Under the pieces are notes generated by a model that did not search any database, was not told the origin of the DNA, and worked only from the letters and a program-made list of their open reading frames with translations. Shown here piece after piece: positions 9,406-19,122 of a DNA stretch of 64,000 bases. This DNA comes from an uncultured Flavobacteriaceae bacterium. Lineage in GTDB: Bacteria > Bacteroidota > Bacteroidia > Flavobacteriales > Flavobacteriaceae. The DNA is taken from positions 248,001-312,000 of the forward strand of contig CALSMD010000001.1 in the NCBI GenBank assembly GCA_943787365.1, read 5' to 3'. Positions within the stretch are counted from its first letter, which is position 1. Each line of letters opens with the position of its first letter. A program made the position numbers and the translations under genes.

Positions 9406-9460
9406 TATCCAGATAGATTAGGATTTCAGTAAACGCACTACTCATTTAAATTACTCAACA

Positions 9461-10774
9461 TTGAAAACTTTTAAAATTGAAGGCGGACACCAACTAAAAG
9501 GGGCGATTCAGCCACAAGGCGCAAAAAACGAAGCCCTTCAGATTTTGTGTGCTGTTATATTATCACCAGAAAAAATTACGATTCACAATATTCCAGATAT
9601 TATTGATGTCAACAAGCTTATTGATTTATTAGGAAAGTTGGGCGTTAAAGTCGAAAAATTAGCCAAAGGCAGTTATTCTTTTCAGGCGGATGAGATCAAT
9701 TTAGAGTATTTAGAAACTGAAGCTTTTAAGGAAGACGGTCGTGGACTTCGAGGATCGATTATGATTGTTGGGCCACTTTTAGCCCGATTTGGAAAAGGAT
9801 ACATTCCAAAGCCTGGAGGCGATAAAATTGGTCGCAGACGTTTAGATACGCACTTTGAGGGATTCATCAAATTAGGGGCTAATTTTAGATACAACCGCGA
9901 AGACCATTTTTACGGAGTAGAAGCGAAAGAGTTGAAAGGAACCTATATGTTGTTGGATGAAGCGTCAGTGACAGGAACGGCAAATATTGTGATGGCGGCT
10001 GTCTTGGCCACAGGAACAACAACAATCTATAATGCGGCTTGTGAGCCGTATTTACAGCAACTCTGTAAAATGCTCAATAGAATGGGCGCAAAGATTTCGG
10101 GCATTGGTTCAAATATGCTAACCATTGAAGGTGTAAAAACCTTAGGCGGTACAGAGCATACCATGTTGCCAGATATGATTGAAATTGGGAGTTGGATTGG
10201 ATTGGCTGCGATGACCAAAAGCGAATTAACAATTAAGAATGTAAGTTGGGATGATTTGGGAGTGATTCCAAATGTGTTTCGAAAGTTGGGAATTACCATC
10301 GAAAGAAAAGGGGATGATATCTTTATTCCTAAGCATATAGATGGCTATGAAATTCAAAATTATATTGATGGCTCTATACTCACCATTTCGGATGCGCCAT
10401 GGCCTGGGTTTACTCCAGATTTATTAAGTATTATTCTGGTGGTGGCTACACAAGCCAGAGGAAGCGTGCTGATTCATCAAAAGATGTTTGAAAGCCGTTT
10501 GTTCTTTGTCGATAAATTAATTGACATGGGTGCAAAAATCATTCTTTGTGATCCACACCGTGCGTCTGTGATTGGACATGATTTTAAATCAAGCCTAAAA
10601 GCTACGACCATGACCTCTCCAGATATTAGAGCGGGGGTTTCCTTATTAATTGCGGCACTTTCTGCTAAAGGGACTTCTACGATTCACAATATTGAACAGA
10701 TTGACCGAGGGTATGAAAATATAGACGATCGCTTACGTGCCATTGGCGCAAAGATTGAACGTGTCGAGTTATAA
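9461..10774 (+). CDS. murA: UDP-N-acetylglucosamine 1-carboxyvinyltransferase
   Basis: GGHQLKGAIQPQGAKNEALQIL; LLDEASVTGTANIVMAAVLA. Confidence 0.96.
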   Translation: MKTFKIEGGHQLKGAIQPQGAKNEALQILCAVILSPEKITIHNIPDIIDVNKLIDLLGKLGVKVEKLAKGSYSFQADEINLEYLETEAFKEDGRGLRGSIMIVGPLLARFGKGYIPKPGGDKIGRRRLDTHFEGFIKLGANFRYNREDHFYGVEAKELKGTYMLLDEASVTGTANIVMAAVLATGTTTIYNAACEPYLQQLCKMLNRMGAKISGIGSNMLTIEGVKTLGGTEHTMLPDMIEIGSWIGLAAMTKSELTIKNVSWDDLGVIPNVFRKLGITIERKGDDIFIPKHIDGYEIQNYIDGSILTISDAPWPGFTPDLLSIILVVATQARGSVLIHQKMFESRLFFVDKLIDMGAKIILCDPHRASVIGHDFKSSLKATTMTSPDIRAGVSLLIAALSAKGTSTIHNIEQIDRGYENIDDRLRAIGAKIERVEL

Positions 10775-10824
10775 TTCGAGCAGACAAAATTAGTTTTACT
10801 AAAGCGAATGATTATTAAATAGAT

Positions 10825-11403
10825 ATGAACTTAGAAAAAGACCTTCAAGAACGCAGCAAACACAGTTGCGAACTTTGTAAAGCCACTGAAAACCTAAACG
10901 TTTATACCGTTCAGCCTTCCAAAAAAGTAGATCTTACGGATAGTATCTACGCCTGTGAAACCTGTACCTCACAAATCGAAGATTCTGATTTAATGAATCC
11001 AAACCATTGGCGGTGTCTTAATGACAGTATGTGGAGTGAATTTCTTCCCGTTCAAGTTGTTGCCTGGCGTATGCTCAACCGTGTGCTTTCTTCGGGTTGG
11101 TCTCAGGATTTATTAGATATGATGTATTTGGATGAAGAACCGTTGGAGTGGGCAAAGGCACTCGGCGATGGCGTGGAAGAAGGTACTAAACTTATTCATA
11201 GAGATGTGAATGGCGTCATCCTTGAAGCAGGCGATAGTGTCGTTCTTATAAAAGATTTAAAAGTCAAAGGGTCAAGTATGATTGCCAAACAAGGAACCGC
11301 CGTCAGACGGATCTCTTTGGACCACGAAAATGAAACCTATATTGAAGGAAAGGTCGATGGCAAGCATATTGTGATTATCACTCAATACGTAAAGAAACTT
11401 TAG
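10825..11403 (+). CDS. PhnA/YjdM family protein
   Basis: CELCKATENL...CETCTSQI; C-terminal DVNGVILEAGDSVVLIKDLKVKGSS. Confidence 0.88.
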   Translation: MNLEKDLQERSKHSCELCKATENLNVYTVQPSKKVDLTDSIYACETCTSQIEDSDLMNPNHWRCLNDSMWSEFLPVQVVAWRMLNRVLSSGWSQDLLDMMYLDEEPLEWAKALGDGVEEGTKLIHRDVNGVILEAGDSVVLIKDLKVKGSSMIAKQGTAVRRISLDHENETYIEGKVDGKHIVIITQYVKKL

Positions 11404-12707
11404 TTCTTACCCAAGGCTTCTTTATAGGTCGAAAGACAACGCTCTCTCGCAAATTTATGATCAACCATCGGCGTAGGATAGGTTAACTCTTGATATTCAG
11501 GCACCCATTTTTTAATGTATTTATGCTCTTTGTCAAAATTGGTAACTTGTGTCGTAGGATTGAAAATTCTAAAATACGGTGCCGCATCTACGCCACAGCC
11601 AGCAACCCATTGCCAATTACTCACATTACTTGAAAGTTCAAAATCATGGAGCTTTTCCGCAAAATAAGCTTCTCCCAAGCGCCAATCGATCAAAAGATGT
11701 TTGCATAAAAAACTACCCACCAACATACGCACACGGTTGTGCATAAATCCTGTTTGATTCAGTTCACGCATCCCCGCATCTACAAGGGGATAGCCGGTAT
11801 TTCCATCACACCATTGTTTGTATTCTTCGGGGTCATTACGCCATTTAATCGCTTCGTATTGAGGCTTGAAACTTTGGGTGACGGTATGAGGAAAATGCCA
11901 TAAAATCTGCATAAAAAATTCACGCCAAATCAATTCTTTTAAAAACGTATTGTTGGTATGCTGAATGGCTTTGGAAACAATCTCTCGAACACTTACCGTT
12001 CCAAATCGTAAATGAGGGCCTAATTTGGACGTCCCATCCACCGCAGGAAAATTCCGTGTGGCTTCATAATTTTCAATGATGCCACTTTCCACTTTGTAAG
12101 GCGCGACTTTAACAGGGTTTGGCTCAAAGCCCATAGACTTTAAATCCACCCATGGAAAAGAACTAGATTGGTAAGTATTGCTTAATAATTCTTCTGAGTG
12201 AAATGCGCTGCAACGATCGGTATTAAAAGCGGCCAGCCATTTTTTTGAGAAAGGGGTATAGACTTTATAAGGAAGTCCGTCGTCTTTTGTAATTTCATTT
12301 TGTTCAAATATCACATGGTCTTTAAACGAATTAAATGCGATGGATTTTGATTCTAGTAAGTCAGAAATACTTTGATCCCTTGAAAGGGCATACGGCTCAT
12401 AATCTCGATTGTAATATACGCTGCTTACGTCGTATTCAGTGGTCAGTTGTTCTATAACCGCTTCAGGAGTTCCGTGGTAAACAGACAACCCACTTCCGTG
12501 TGCTTGCAGGTTTGTGTTGATTGCTTGAAGTTGTTCATGGATGAATTCAACTCTTGCATCATTTTTGGGTAATGAATCTAATATAGAGGTATCAAAAATA
12601 AATATAGGCAATACAGCCTCGTTATGTTTTAAGGCTTCAAACAATCCATGGTTGTCGTGCAGTCTTAAATCTCTTCTAAACCAAAATAGTGATACAGTTG
12701 TTTTCAT
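11400..12707 (-). CDS. Cryptochrome/deoxyribodipyrimidine photolyase
   Basis: SLFWFRRDLRLHDNHGL; WREFFMQILWHFP; RVRMLVGSFLCKHLLIDWRLGEAYF. Confidence 0.95.
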   Translation of the reverse strand: MKTTVSLFWFRRDLRLHDNHGLFEALKHNEAVLPIFIFDTSILDSLPKNDARVEFIHEQLQAINTNLQAHGSGLSVYHGTPEAVIEQLTTEYDVSSVYYNRDYEPYALSRDQSISDLLESKSIAFNSFKDHVIFEQNEITKDDGLPYKVYTPFSKKWLAAFNTDRCSAFHSEELLSNTYQSSSFPWVDLKSMGFEPNPVKVAPYKVESGIIENYEATRNFPAVDGTSKLGPHLRFGTVSVREIVSKAIQHTNNTFLKELIWREFFMQILWHFPHTVTQSFKPQYEAIKWRNDPEEYKQWCDGNTGYPLVDAGMRELNQTGFMHNRVRMLVGSFLCKHLLIDWRLGEAYFAEKLHDFELSSNVSNWQWVAGCGVDAAPYFRIFNPTTQVTNFDKEHKYIKKWVPEYQELTYPTPMVDHKFARERCLSTYKEALGKN

Positions 12708-13168
12708 TAATACGTTCCAAATAATTCGGTTAATTTCTTTTGTCTGTGGGCGAAAATTTCTTCCAATTTAGGTTTTACGATAAACGGATGCACGAGTTGC
12801 CCTAGCCATCCCAATGGGACTTTATAGTCAATGATGTCTTCCATTTCTACGCCGCCATCAATCGCCTTAATAAAGTGTTTGTGATGCCAAAGTGCGTAAG
12901 GGCCGTAACGTTGTTCGTCCACAAAATAATGTTGGTCTTTCACTTGTGTGATTTCAGTCACCCATTTGGTTTTAATCCCCAAAAGAGGCGTCACACTGTA
13001 TTGGATAATCTGCCCAGGATACATAGGACGGTCGGCACCCGATAAAATATCAAAACTCATATAGGCTGGAGTGATGGTTTTTAGGTTTGCTGGATTCGAT
13101 AAAAATTCCCAAGCTTTTTCTACACTAATAGGTAGATTTTGCTTTTTGTGGACAGTGTAAATTTTCAT
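12707..13168 (-). CDS. SRPBCC family (ligand-binding/cyclase-like) protein
   Basis: QNLPISVEKAWEFLSNPANLKTITPAYMSFDIL. Confidence 0.8.
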   Translation of the reverse strand: MKIYTVHKKQNLPISVEKAWEFLSNPANLKTITPAYMSFDILSGADRPMYPGQIIQYSVTPLLGIKTKWVTEITQVKDQHYFVDEQRYGPYALWHHKHFIKAIDGGVEMEDIIDYKVPLGWLGQLVHPFIVKPKLEEIFAHRQKKLTELFGTY

Positions 13169-13170
13169 AC

Positions 13171-13632
13171 TTAATTATATAATGCGATGTATAAGTTTAA
13201 AGAAGTTGCGAGTACCAACCAGATGCAATAGGGCAGTACATAAAAACGTTTATTCTTAAGGGAATTTTTAAATGCTATCAGGAAATAAAACATTAATACC
13301 GTTAAAAGTATGATGTTAAGTAAGCCTATATTGATAAGGTGTCGATTGAAAAATAGATAATTCCAAATTATGTTCAACACGAATTGAGCGCTAAATAGGA
13401 GTACAACTTTTTTGGATCGATTCACTTGAATTAAAAAAGTCATATACACTGAAAACAGAATCATAATACTGCTCCAAGCCACTCCAAAAACCCAGCCGGG
13501 TGGAGACCATTGTGCTTGATTCAGATTGATGTACCATTCGGTTCGTGGGCCGTCATTCATGAGCCAAGTTCCGATTGCAAGTGCACTAAAATTAATGAGA
13601 ATAAAAAGGAGTAAGCCTTTATAAAATTTCAT
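13171..13632 (-). CDS. tspO: TspO/MBR family protein
   Basis: WYINLNQAQWSPPGWVFGVAWSSIM...FNIIWNYLFF-like pattern. Confidence 0.9.
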   Translation of the reverse strand: MKFYKGLLLFILINFSALAIGTWLMNDGPRTEWYINLNQAQWSPPGWVFGVAWSSIMILFSVYMTFLIQVNRSKKVVLLFSAQFVLNIIWNYLFFNRHLINIGLLNIILLTVLMFYFLIAFKNSLKNKRFYVLPYCIWLVLATSLNLYIALYN

Positions 13633-13800
13633 TTAGCTGTTTAGTTTGTCAATTTCATCTAATAACCCTTGCGCTTCAGAATACTTCGCGTCACTCGCGG
13701 AGCGATTCGTTGTTGAAAGTTCGTGCCATTCTGACATTAACTTTTTATAACGATCTTGAAGTTTCTCGACTGGGGTCTTTTTTTTGAAAATTCCGAACAT
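13633..13800 (-). CDS. Small Lacal_2735-like protein (55 aa; absent from ORF track)
   Basis: Own translation: MFGIFKKKTPVEKLQDRYKKLMSEWHELSTTNRSASDAKYSEAQGLLDEIDKLNS*. Confidence 0.75.
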   Translation of the reverse strand: MFGIFKKKTPVEKLQDRYKKLMSEWHELSTTNRSASDAKYSEAQGLLDEIDKLNS

Positions 13801-13803
13801 AAC

Positions 13804-14358
13804 TTATTTTAATTGACGTGTTATTTTACTACTTAATGGTTTTGTAATCGAATAGAAATAATCTACAAAGGCTCCGTTACCATCGACTAAATACTTTTGA
13901 AAATTCCATTTTACGGAAGTGCTTTTAACACTGTTTAAATCCTTGTTGGTTAACCACTTATATAGTGGGTGTTGACTATCTCCTTTAACGTCGATTTTTT
14001 CAGTCATTAAGAAAGTTACGCCGTAATTTTTTGAACAAAACGATTGTATTTGATCTGAAGTACCAGGCTCTTGACCGCCAAATTGGTTGCAAGGAACTCC
14101 GATGACCATCAGCTTATCTTGATAGGTGTCGTACAGTTTTTGAAGGTCTTCATACTGTCCCGTAAAACCACATTCAGAAGCAACGTTTACAAACAGGATG
14201 TGTTTTCCTTTGTAGTCGTTTAGATTGATGGGACTTCCATCAAGACTGTTAATTTCAATGTTATATAAAGACATAGTTTGGTTATTTATTATTTGTGAAT
14301 TAGTTTGAATTGAAACGAAAAACAAGATTGATAAAATCACTAATTTTAATGAATTCAT
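13804..14358 (-). CDS. Glutathione peroxidase (thiol peroxidase-like)
   Basis: GKHILFVNVASECGFTGQYEDLQKLYDTY; GVPCNQFGGQEPG; VKWNFQKYLVDGNG. Confidence 0.95.
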   Translation of the reverse strand: MNSLKLVILSILFFVSIQTNSQIINNQTMSLYNIEINSLDGSPINLNDYKGKHILFVNVASECGFTGQYEDLQKLYDTYQDKLMVIGVPCNQFGGQEPGTSDQIQSFCSKNYGVTFLMTEKIDVKGDSQHPLYKWLTNKDLNSVKSTSVKWNFQKYLVDGNGAFVDYFYSITKPLSSKITRQLK

Positions 14359-14361
14359 AGC

Positions 14362-15045
14362 TTATAATTTTAAAGAGACGATACCGCAATCTAGGTTAAA
14401 AATTTGCCCAGAAATTGACTTAGAGACGTCTGAAAGAAGGTATTCTGCCATGGCAGCAACTTCTGAAGGCTCTAGGTATTTTTTCAAAGGATGACGCTGA
14501 ATGGTACTTTCAATCATGCGTTCATTTCTAAGAAATTTAGCGGCTAATTCTGTATCCGTAATCGTTGGCGCAATCGCATTGACTCTAATTTTAGGAGCTA
14601 AATCGGCTGCTACAGACTTGGTCAGTCCTTCAACGGCAGATTTTGCAGTGGCGATGCTGGCATGAAATGGCATTCCTAATTTTGTAGCGACCGTGCTAAA
14701 CAAGACGATAGAAGCAGCCTCACTTTTGGTAAGTGCTTTTGTATAGGCTTGAATGCATTTAACCGCACCAATTACGTTTATTTCAAAATCGGTTCTAAAA
14801 TCATCGATACTCAACCTGTTGAATGGCTTGAGATTGATACTTCCTGGACAATACACCAGTCCATCAGCATCTTCAATTTCAGGTAATTCATCGGCTAATA
14901 CATCGCAGGAAAAATGTGATAAGTTAGCGTGTTGGAACTCCGGAGCCGTTCGACTGATATTGATGACTTGATGCTCTTTAAGCAAACTTTCGGTAATAGC
15001 TTTTCCAATACCTTTACTACCCCCAATAATAATAATTTTTTTCAT
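14362..15045 (-). CDS. Short-chain dehydrogenase/reductase
   Basis: IIIIGGSKGIGKAI; IATAKSAVEGLTKSVAADLAPKIRVNAIAPT. Confidence 0.92.
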   Translation of the reverse strand: MKKIIIIGGSKGIGKAITESLLKEHQVINISRTAPEFQHANLSHFSCDVLADELPEIEDADGLVYCPGSINLKPFNRLSIDDFRTDFEINVIGAVKCIQAYTKALTKSEAASIVLFSTVATKLGMPFHASIATAKSAVEGLTKSVAADLAPKIRVNAIAPTITDTELAAKFLRNERMIESTIQRHPLKKYLEPSEVAAMAEYLLSDVSKSISGQIFNLDCGIVSLKL

Positions 15046-15266
15046 GCTGTTAGTGGACGTCCTTTTAAACGTTTTTCAATTTTTTGTTTGATCGCGGTTA
15101 AGCGTTTCATTAAATCCATTAATTTTGGATCTTTAGAGGTTTTATAAATTTCATTGACTCCCAATATTAATCCTTTTACTTCTCTTGATGCTTCGATACG
15201 CTCACTTGTTGTTTTAAATGTAAGTGGTTTGAGTTCAAAAGCTTCTGCTTGTTTTACAACATCCAT
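15042..15266 (-). CDS. Hypothetical small protein in the light-response block
   Basis: 74-aa ORF, 4-nt overlap with SDR, same strand. Confidence 0.6.
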   Translation of the reverse strand: MDVVKQAEAFELKPLTFKTTSERIEASREVKGLILGVNEIYKTSKDPKLMDLMKRLTAIKQKIEKRLKGRPLTA

Positions 15267-15268
15267 AG

Positions 15269-15958
15269 TTATAGTTTTAAATAATTTTGTAATTCAGCAA
15301 TTTTTGCTGAGGTATTAAAAGTGCCCCCATAAAAAGCGGTCACAGTTGCAGAGGTATCGTCTTTGATTCCTCTGGAAGACACACATAGGTGTTTTGCGTC
15401 AATAATGACTGCTACATCCTCGGTTCCCAAAATGCCTTTTAATTCTTCTGCAATTTGATTGGTAAGGCGCTCTTGAACCTGTGGTCGTTTGGCGTAATAC
15501 TGTACAATGCGGTTGAGTTTAGACAATCCGATTACCTTTCCAGATGATATATAGGAAATATGTGCTTTTCCAATAATAGGCACAAAGTGGTGTTCGCAAT
15601 TGGAATAAAATGTAATGTCTTTTTCTACCAGCATCTGGTTGTATTGATATTTATTATCAAATAACGCTACTTTTGGTTTATTTTTAGGGTTTAATCCAGA
15701 AAATATTTCATCAATATACATTTTAGCAACGCGTTCAGGAGTTCCTTTAAGAGAATCATCCGTTAAGTCTAAGCCCAAAACATCCATGATTTCTTCAAAT
15801 AAAACAGCTATTTTCTTCTTCTTATCTCCATCTGAAAGCTTAAAAGCATCTTTCTTCATTGGCGTTTCTAACCCAGTAAAGAGGTGGTCATCTCCAATTT
15901 CATGATTTGAAAATCCATTTAACAAATCTTCGTTTTCTGTAGTAACTTTAGTATTCAT
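15269..15958 (-). CDS. folE: GTP cyclohydrolase I
   Basis: ITFYSNCEHHFVPIIGKAHISYISSGKVIGLSKLNRIVQYYAKRPQVQERLT. Confidence 0.96.
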   Translation of the reverse strand: MNTKVTTENEDLLNGFSNHEIGDDHLFTGLETPMKKDAFKLSDGDKKKKIAVLFEEIMDVLGLDLTDDSLKGTPERVAKMYIDEIFSGLNPKNKPKVALFDNKYQYNQMLVEKDITFYSNCEHHFVPIIGKAHISYISSGKVIGLSKLNRIVQYYAKRPQVQERLTNQIAEELKGILGTEDVAVIIDAKHLCVSSRGIKDDTSATVTAFYGGTFNTSAKIAELQNYLKL

Positions 15959-15966
15959 ATAATGTT

Positions 15967-16239
15967 TTAACGCTTTGATATTTTATTGTGAGTTATTTGT
16001 CGTTGTCTTGTACATTTAAATCTTCCAGATTCAAAAGACCGTAATTTTTGATGTTTTGTTTTTCTGCCTTGAACCCGCGCCCGCCACAATCGGAAACTTT
16101 TTGGCTTCATATAGGTACGCATTACCTTGATTACTTCTTGCTCAGTGAGTTTAAACTGGTGCTCAATCGCTTCAAAAGTGGTGCGGTCTTCCCACGCCAT
16201 CTCAATAATTCGGTCTATTTCTATAACCCCTAAAGTCAT
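15967..16239 (-). CDS. DUF2805/TIGR03643 family protein
   Basis: IDRIIEMAWEDRTTFEAIEHQFKLTEQEVIKVMRTYMKPKSFRLWRARVQGRKTKH. Confidence 0.85.
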   Translation of the reverse strand: MTLGVIEIDRIIEMAWEDRTTFEAIEHQFKLTEQEVIKVMRTYMKPKSFRLWRARVQGRKTKHQKLRSFESGRFKCTRQRQITHNKISKR

Positions 16240-16673
16240 AATGCAGGCATTTTATATTGTTCGTCGAATTCTATTTTTTCATTTAATAAAGATCTTAAAA
16301 AATTCTTATTTTCATGAAAAGTTTTCGTTTTTTTAAATTGAATAAATTTTCCTTGTGCATGAATGCTCATTCCATCTGTTTTGTAAAATACTAAATGATA
16401 GAATGGAATTGCCCATGTGAAATTTCTGTGTCCCTTGGTAATGTGTATTAAAATACCTTTTTTACGCATTTCAATATTCGCGTAATTTAAATCAGAAACT
16501 GTATTTAAAATGAGATTCAAATTAGGACTCACTTTATCAACGATCATGCGTTTTGATCCTATGCCACGACGTTTGATGGATTCAAAAAAAGTGTAAGGCT
16601 TACCAACAAAATTATTAAATATTTGTTTGTGTTCCTTGTTGTAGTATGTTGTATCTAGAACCAATGGAGTCAT
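16236..16673 (-). CDS. Conserved hypothetical protein
   Basis: 145-aa ORF, start/stop overlap with DUF2805 gene. Confidence 0.6.
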   Translation of the reverse strand: MTPLVLDTTYYNKEHKQIFNNFVGKPYTFFESIKRRGIGSKRMIVDKVSPNLNLILNTVSDLNYANIEMRKKGILIHITKGHRNFTWAIPFYHLVFYKTDGMSIHAQGKFIQFKKTKTFHENKNFLRSLLNEKIEFDEQYKMPAL

Positions 16674-16748
16674 TTAAGTTTCAAACATACACAATGTTCA
16701 ATCATTTAAAATAACAATTAAACAAATATTAACATTTTTTATGTATGT

Positions 16749-18281
16749 TTAAAATTTCTCAGGGGTTTCTATGACTTGAGAAGCTCTTAATTTCATGGCA
16801 ATTAGCTCGTCAGTTGAGAACTTATTTAACACAGAATACATCATTTTCATACGGAAGTTTGTGGCCAGTTGAGGGCGTTTATCATCTAGAAAATTCCAGT
16901 ATAAACTATTAAAAGGGCAGGCATTTTCTCCCAAGCGTTCTTTGACGTTGTATTGACAGCCACTGCAGTAATTACTCATTTTATTGATGTAACTGCCAGA
17001 AGACACATAGGGTTTTGTTGCAATCAAGCCTCCATCGGCAAACTGACTCATTCCGCGGGTGTTGGGAAGTTGTACCCACTCCAAAGCATCAATGTAAATC
17101 CCCAAATACCAATCGTCAACTTCATCGGGGTGGGTTTGGGTTAACAATAAATAATTCCCCGTAATCATCAAACGCTGAATGTGATGCGCATAAGCGTTGT
17201 CCAAAGAATTATTTATTGTTTTGCTCAAGCAATTCATTTTTGTGTCACCCGTCCAAAAGAATTCTGGAATCGCATGGTGATTGTCAAGGGTATTTAAAGT
17301 CTTGTATTCAGGCATTTGTGCCCAGTACATACCCCGCATATATTCGCGCCATCCGATCACTTGTCTAATAAACCCTTCTACTTGAGATATTGAAATTTCT
17401 TCGTGATTTGCTCGGTAATGAACCAAAACAGAATCCACAATTTCTTTGGGACTGATTAGTTTTAGGTTCATGGCAAACGACAGACGGGAGTGAAATAGAT
17501 ATACCTCCTCGTTGTGCAAGGCGTCTTGATAATCCCCAAAATGAACCAATAAATTTTGATTAAAATAATCAAGTTGTTCTAGGGATTGTTTTCTGTTTAT
17601 GGGGTATGAAAAGGTAGTGTCATTAAAACGCCCGATGGTTTTAATGCTAGCAGTGTGAATCGTTTCTAATATATCTTTAACAGGGTTTTTAAAGTCTAAA
17701 AATGGAGGTATTTCTGGGGAGCCTTTCCATTTGTTACGATTGCTTTTGTCGTAATTCCACTCTCCACCTTCAGGTTGTTCGCCCTCCATCAAAATATGAT
17801 GTTTCTTACGCATATACCGATAAAAGCGTTCCATTACAAATTGCTTTTTCCCTTCGTAAAAAACAGATAGTTCGTCACGTTTGGTATAAAAATGTTCGGT
17901 ATCCACTTCTGACGATGGAATTGAAAGCGTACTGCAAATCGATTTCAGTTGCGTATCTAACCGGTATTCATCTGGCGATTGGTATTCAAAGGATTCAATG
18001 CCTTGAGAGTTGATAATATTTTTGATATTCTCTTCTAGATTCTGAAGGTTGGTAGTGTCGTCTAAAGTTAAATAAACAACCTTGTGACCTTGTGCCTCCA
18101 GTTGTTTTGAGAAATCGCGCATGGCTGCAAAAAACCCCACTACTTTTTGAATGTGGTGTTTCACATAATCCGTTTCTTGACGCATTTCAAACATACAATA
18201 CACGGTTGATTCTGAAACAGACGCATACCACGAATGTTGTGCGTTTAGTTGATCCCCAAGAATAAGACGAAGTGTTTTCAT
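16749..18281 (-). CDS. Cryptochrome/photolyase-related protein, FeS-containing prokaryotic (6-4) photolyase type
   Basis: LRLILGDQLNAQHSW; IGWREYMRGMYW; C-terminal Cys set YCSGCQYNVKERLGENACPFNSLYW. Confidence 0.92.
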   Translation of the reverse strand: MKTLRLILGDQLNAQHSWYASVSESTVYCMFEMRQETDYVKHHIQKVVGFFAAMRDFSKQLEAQGHKVVYLTLDDTTNLQNLEENIKNIINSQGIESFEYQSPDEYRLDTQLKSICSTLSIPSSEVDTEHFYTKRDELSVFYEGKKQFVMERFYRYMRKKHHILMEGEQPEGGEWNYDKSNRNKWKGSPEIPPFLDFKNPVKDILETIHTASIKTIGRFNDTTFSYPINRKQSLEQLDYFNQNLLVHFGDYQDALHNEEVYLFHSRLSFAMNLKLISPKEIVDSVLVHYRANHEEISISQVEGFIRQVIGWREYMRGMYWAQMPEYKTLNTLDNHHAIPEFFWTGDTKMNCLSKTINNSLDNAYAHHIQRLMITGNYLLLTQTHPDEVDDWYLGIYIDALEWVQLPNTRGMSQFADGGLIATKPYVSSGSYINKMSNYCSGCQYNVKERLGENACPFNSLYWNFLDDKRPQLATNFRMKMMYSVLNKFSTDELIAMKLRASQVIETPEKF

Positions 18282-18347
18282 TTAAAATAATTTAGTTTGA
18301 AGTTGTAGGAGTTGCAACGCAGTGATTCGTGTATTTACAAATTAAAC

Positions 18348-18488
18348 TCAGCTCGATTGTTTTCGTAGACTGCTGCATTTTTTACTGCAATATTTGACGG
18401 ATTCCCAGTTTTTCTCCCATTTCTTTCGCCATGTAAATGGACGTTGGCATTGGACGCAAACTTTGGTAGGGAGATTTGTTTTTTTCAA
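18348..18488 (-). CDS. DUF2256 family protein (probable TTG start at 18488)
   Basis: [37 protein letters not shown]; the TTG start avoids overlap with the flavin reductase. Confidence 0.8.
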   Translation of the reverse strand: MKKTNLPTKVCVQCQRPFTWRKKWEKNWESVKYCSKKCSSLRKQSS

Positions 18489-18501
18489 TTCGAATACGGC
18501 T

Positions 18502-19122
18502 TTATTTCTTTGGACGTTGGTACTCGATGCGTTGTTTAAGAGCGGGCAAGGCATAGCCGTCCAAGCCATTTATGGCAACAATATTAGCTTTTGCTAAATT
18601 GACAAATCCATCGGTTTCAACAATATCATCTTGAATATACAAATCCTTTATTTCGGCAATGAGTTGCACGGTGTTATTGGTTTTGATGATATATTCCTCA
18701 CAATAGGTGAGTGCCATCTGAATTGGTGCGCCTTTTACAAAGGGCGCATGCCAATCGTTTTTGTATTCTTCTTCCAGTTTTGTAATGTCAAATTCCGAGA
18801 TACTTTTATCGTATTTAGCAGAGGTATGGTGCGCTTGCTCAATAATGTCTAAGTGGATATGATTCACTGTAAACTGCCCTGTTTCTTTGATGTTATCATA
18901 CGTATTTCTTGGCACATCAGACACGGGTCTAAAAACAATTCCTAGCAATGGAGGATTGGATCCTAAATGGGTTACAGAACTAAAAACAGCCACGTTTGGT
19001 GTGCCATCATTTGATTTGGTTCCAATGAGGTTTGCCGATTTAAAACCGGAGCAACTGTTCATCATGTTTATTCTGTAAACATGGTCTAAATCATCAAAAT
19101 CTTGCCGTCTTAAGTGTAACAT
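18502..19122 (-). CDS. Flavin reductase family protein
   Basis: [44 protein letters not shown]. Confidence 0.9.
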   Translation of the reverse strand: MLHLRRQDFDDLDHVYRINMMNSCSGFKSANLIGTKSNDGTPNVAVFSSVTHLGSNPPLLGIVFRPVSDVPRNTYDNIKETGQFTVNHIHLDIIEQAHHTSAKYDKSISEFDITKLEEEYKNDWHAPFVKGAPIQMALTYCEEYIIKTNNTVQLIAEIKDLYIQDDIVETDGFVNLAKANIVAINGLDGYALPALKQRIEYQRPKK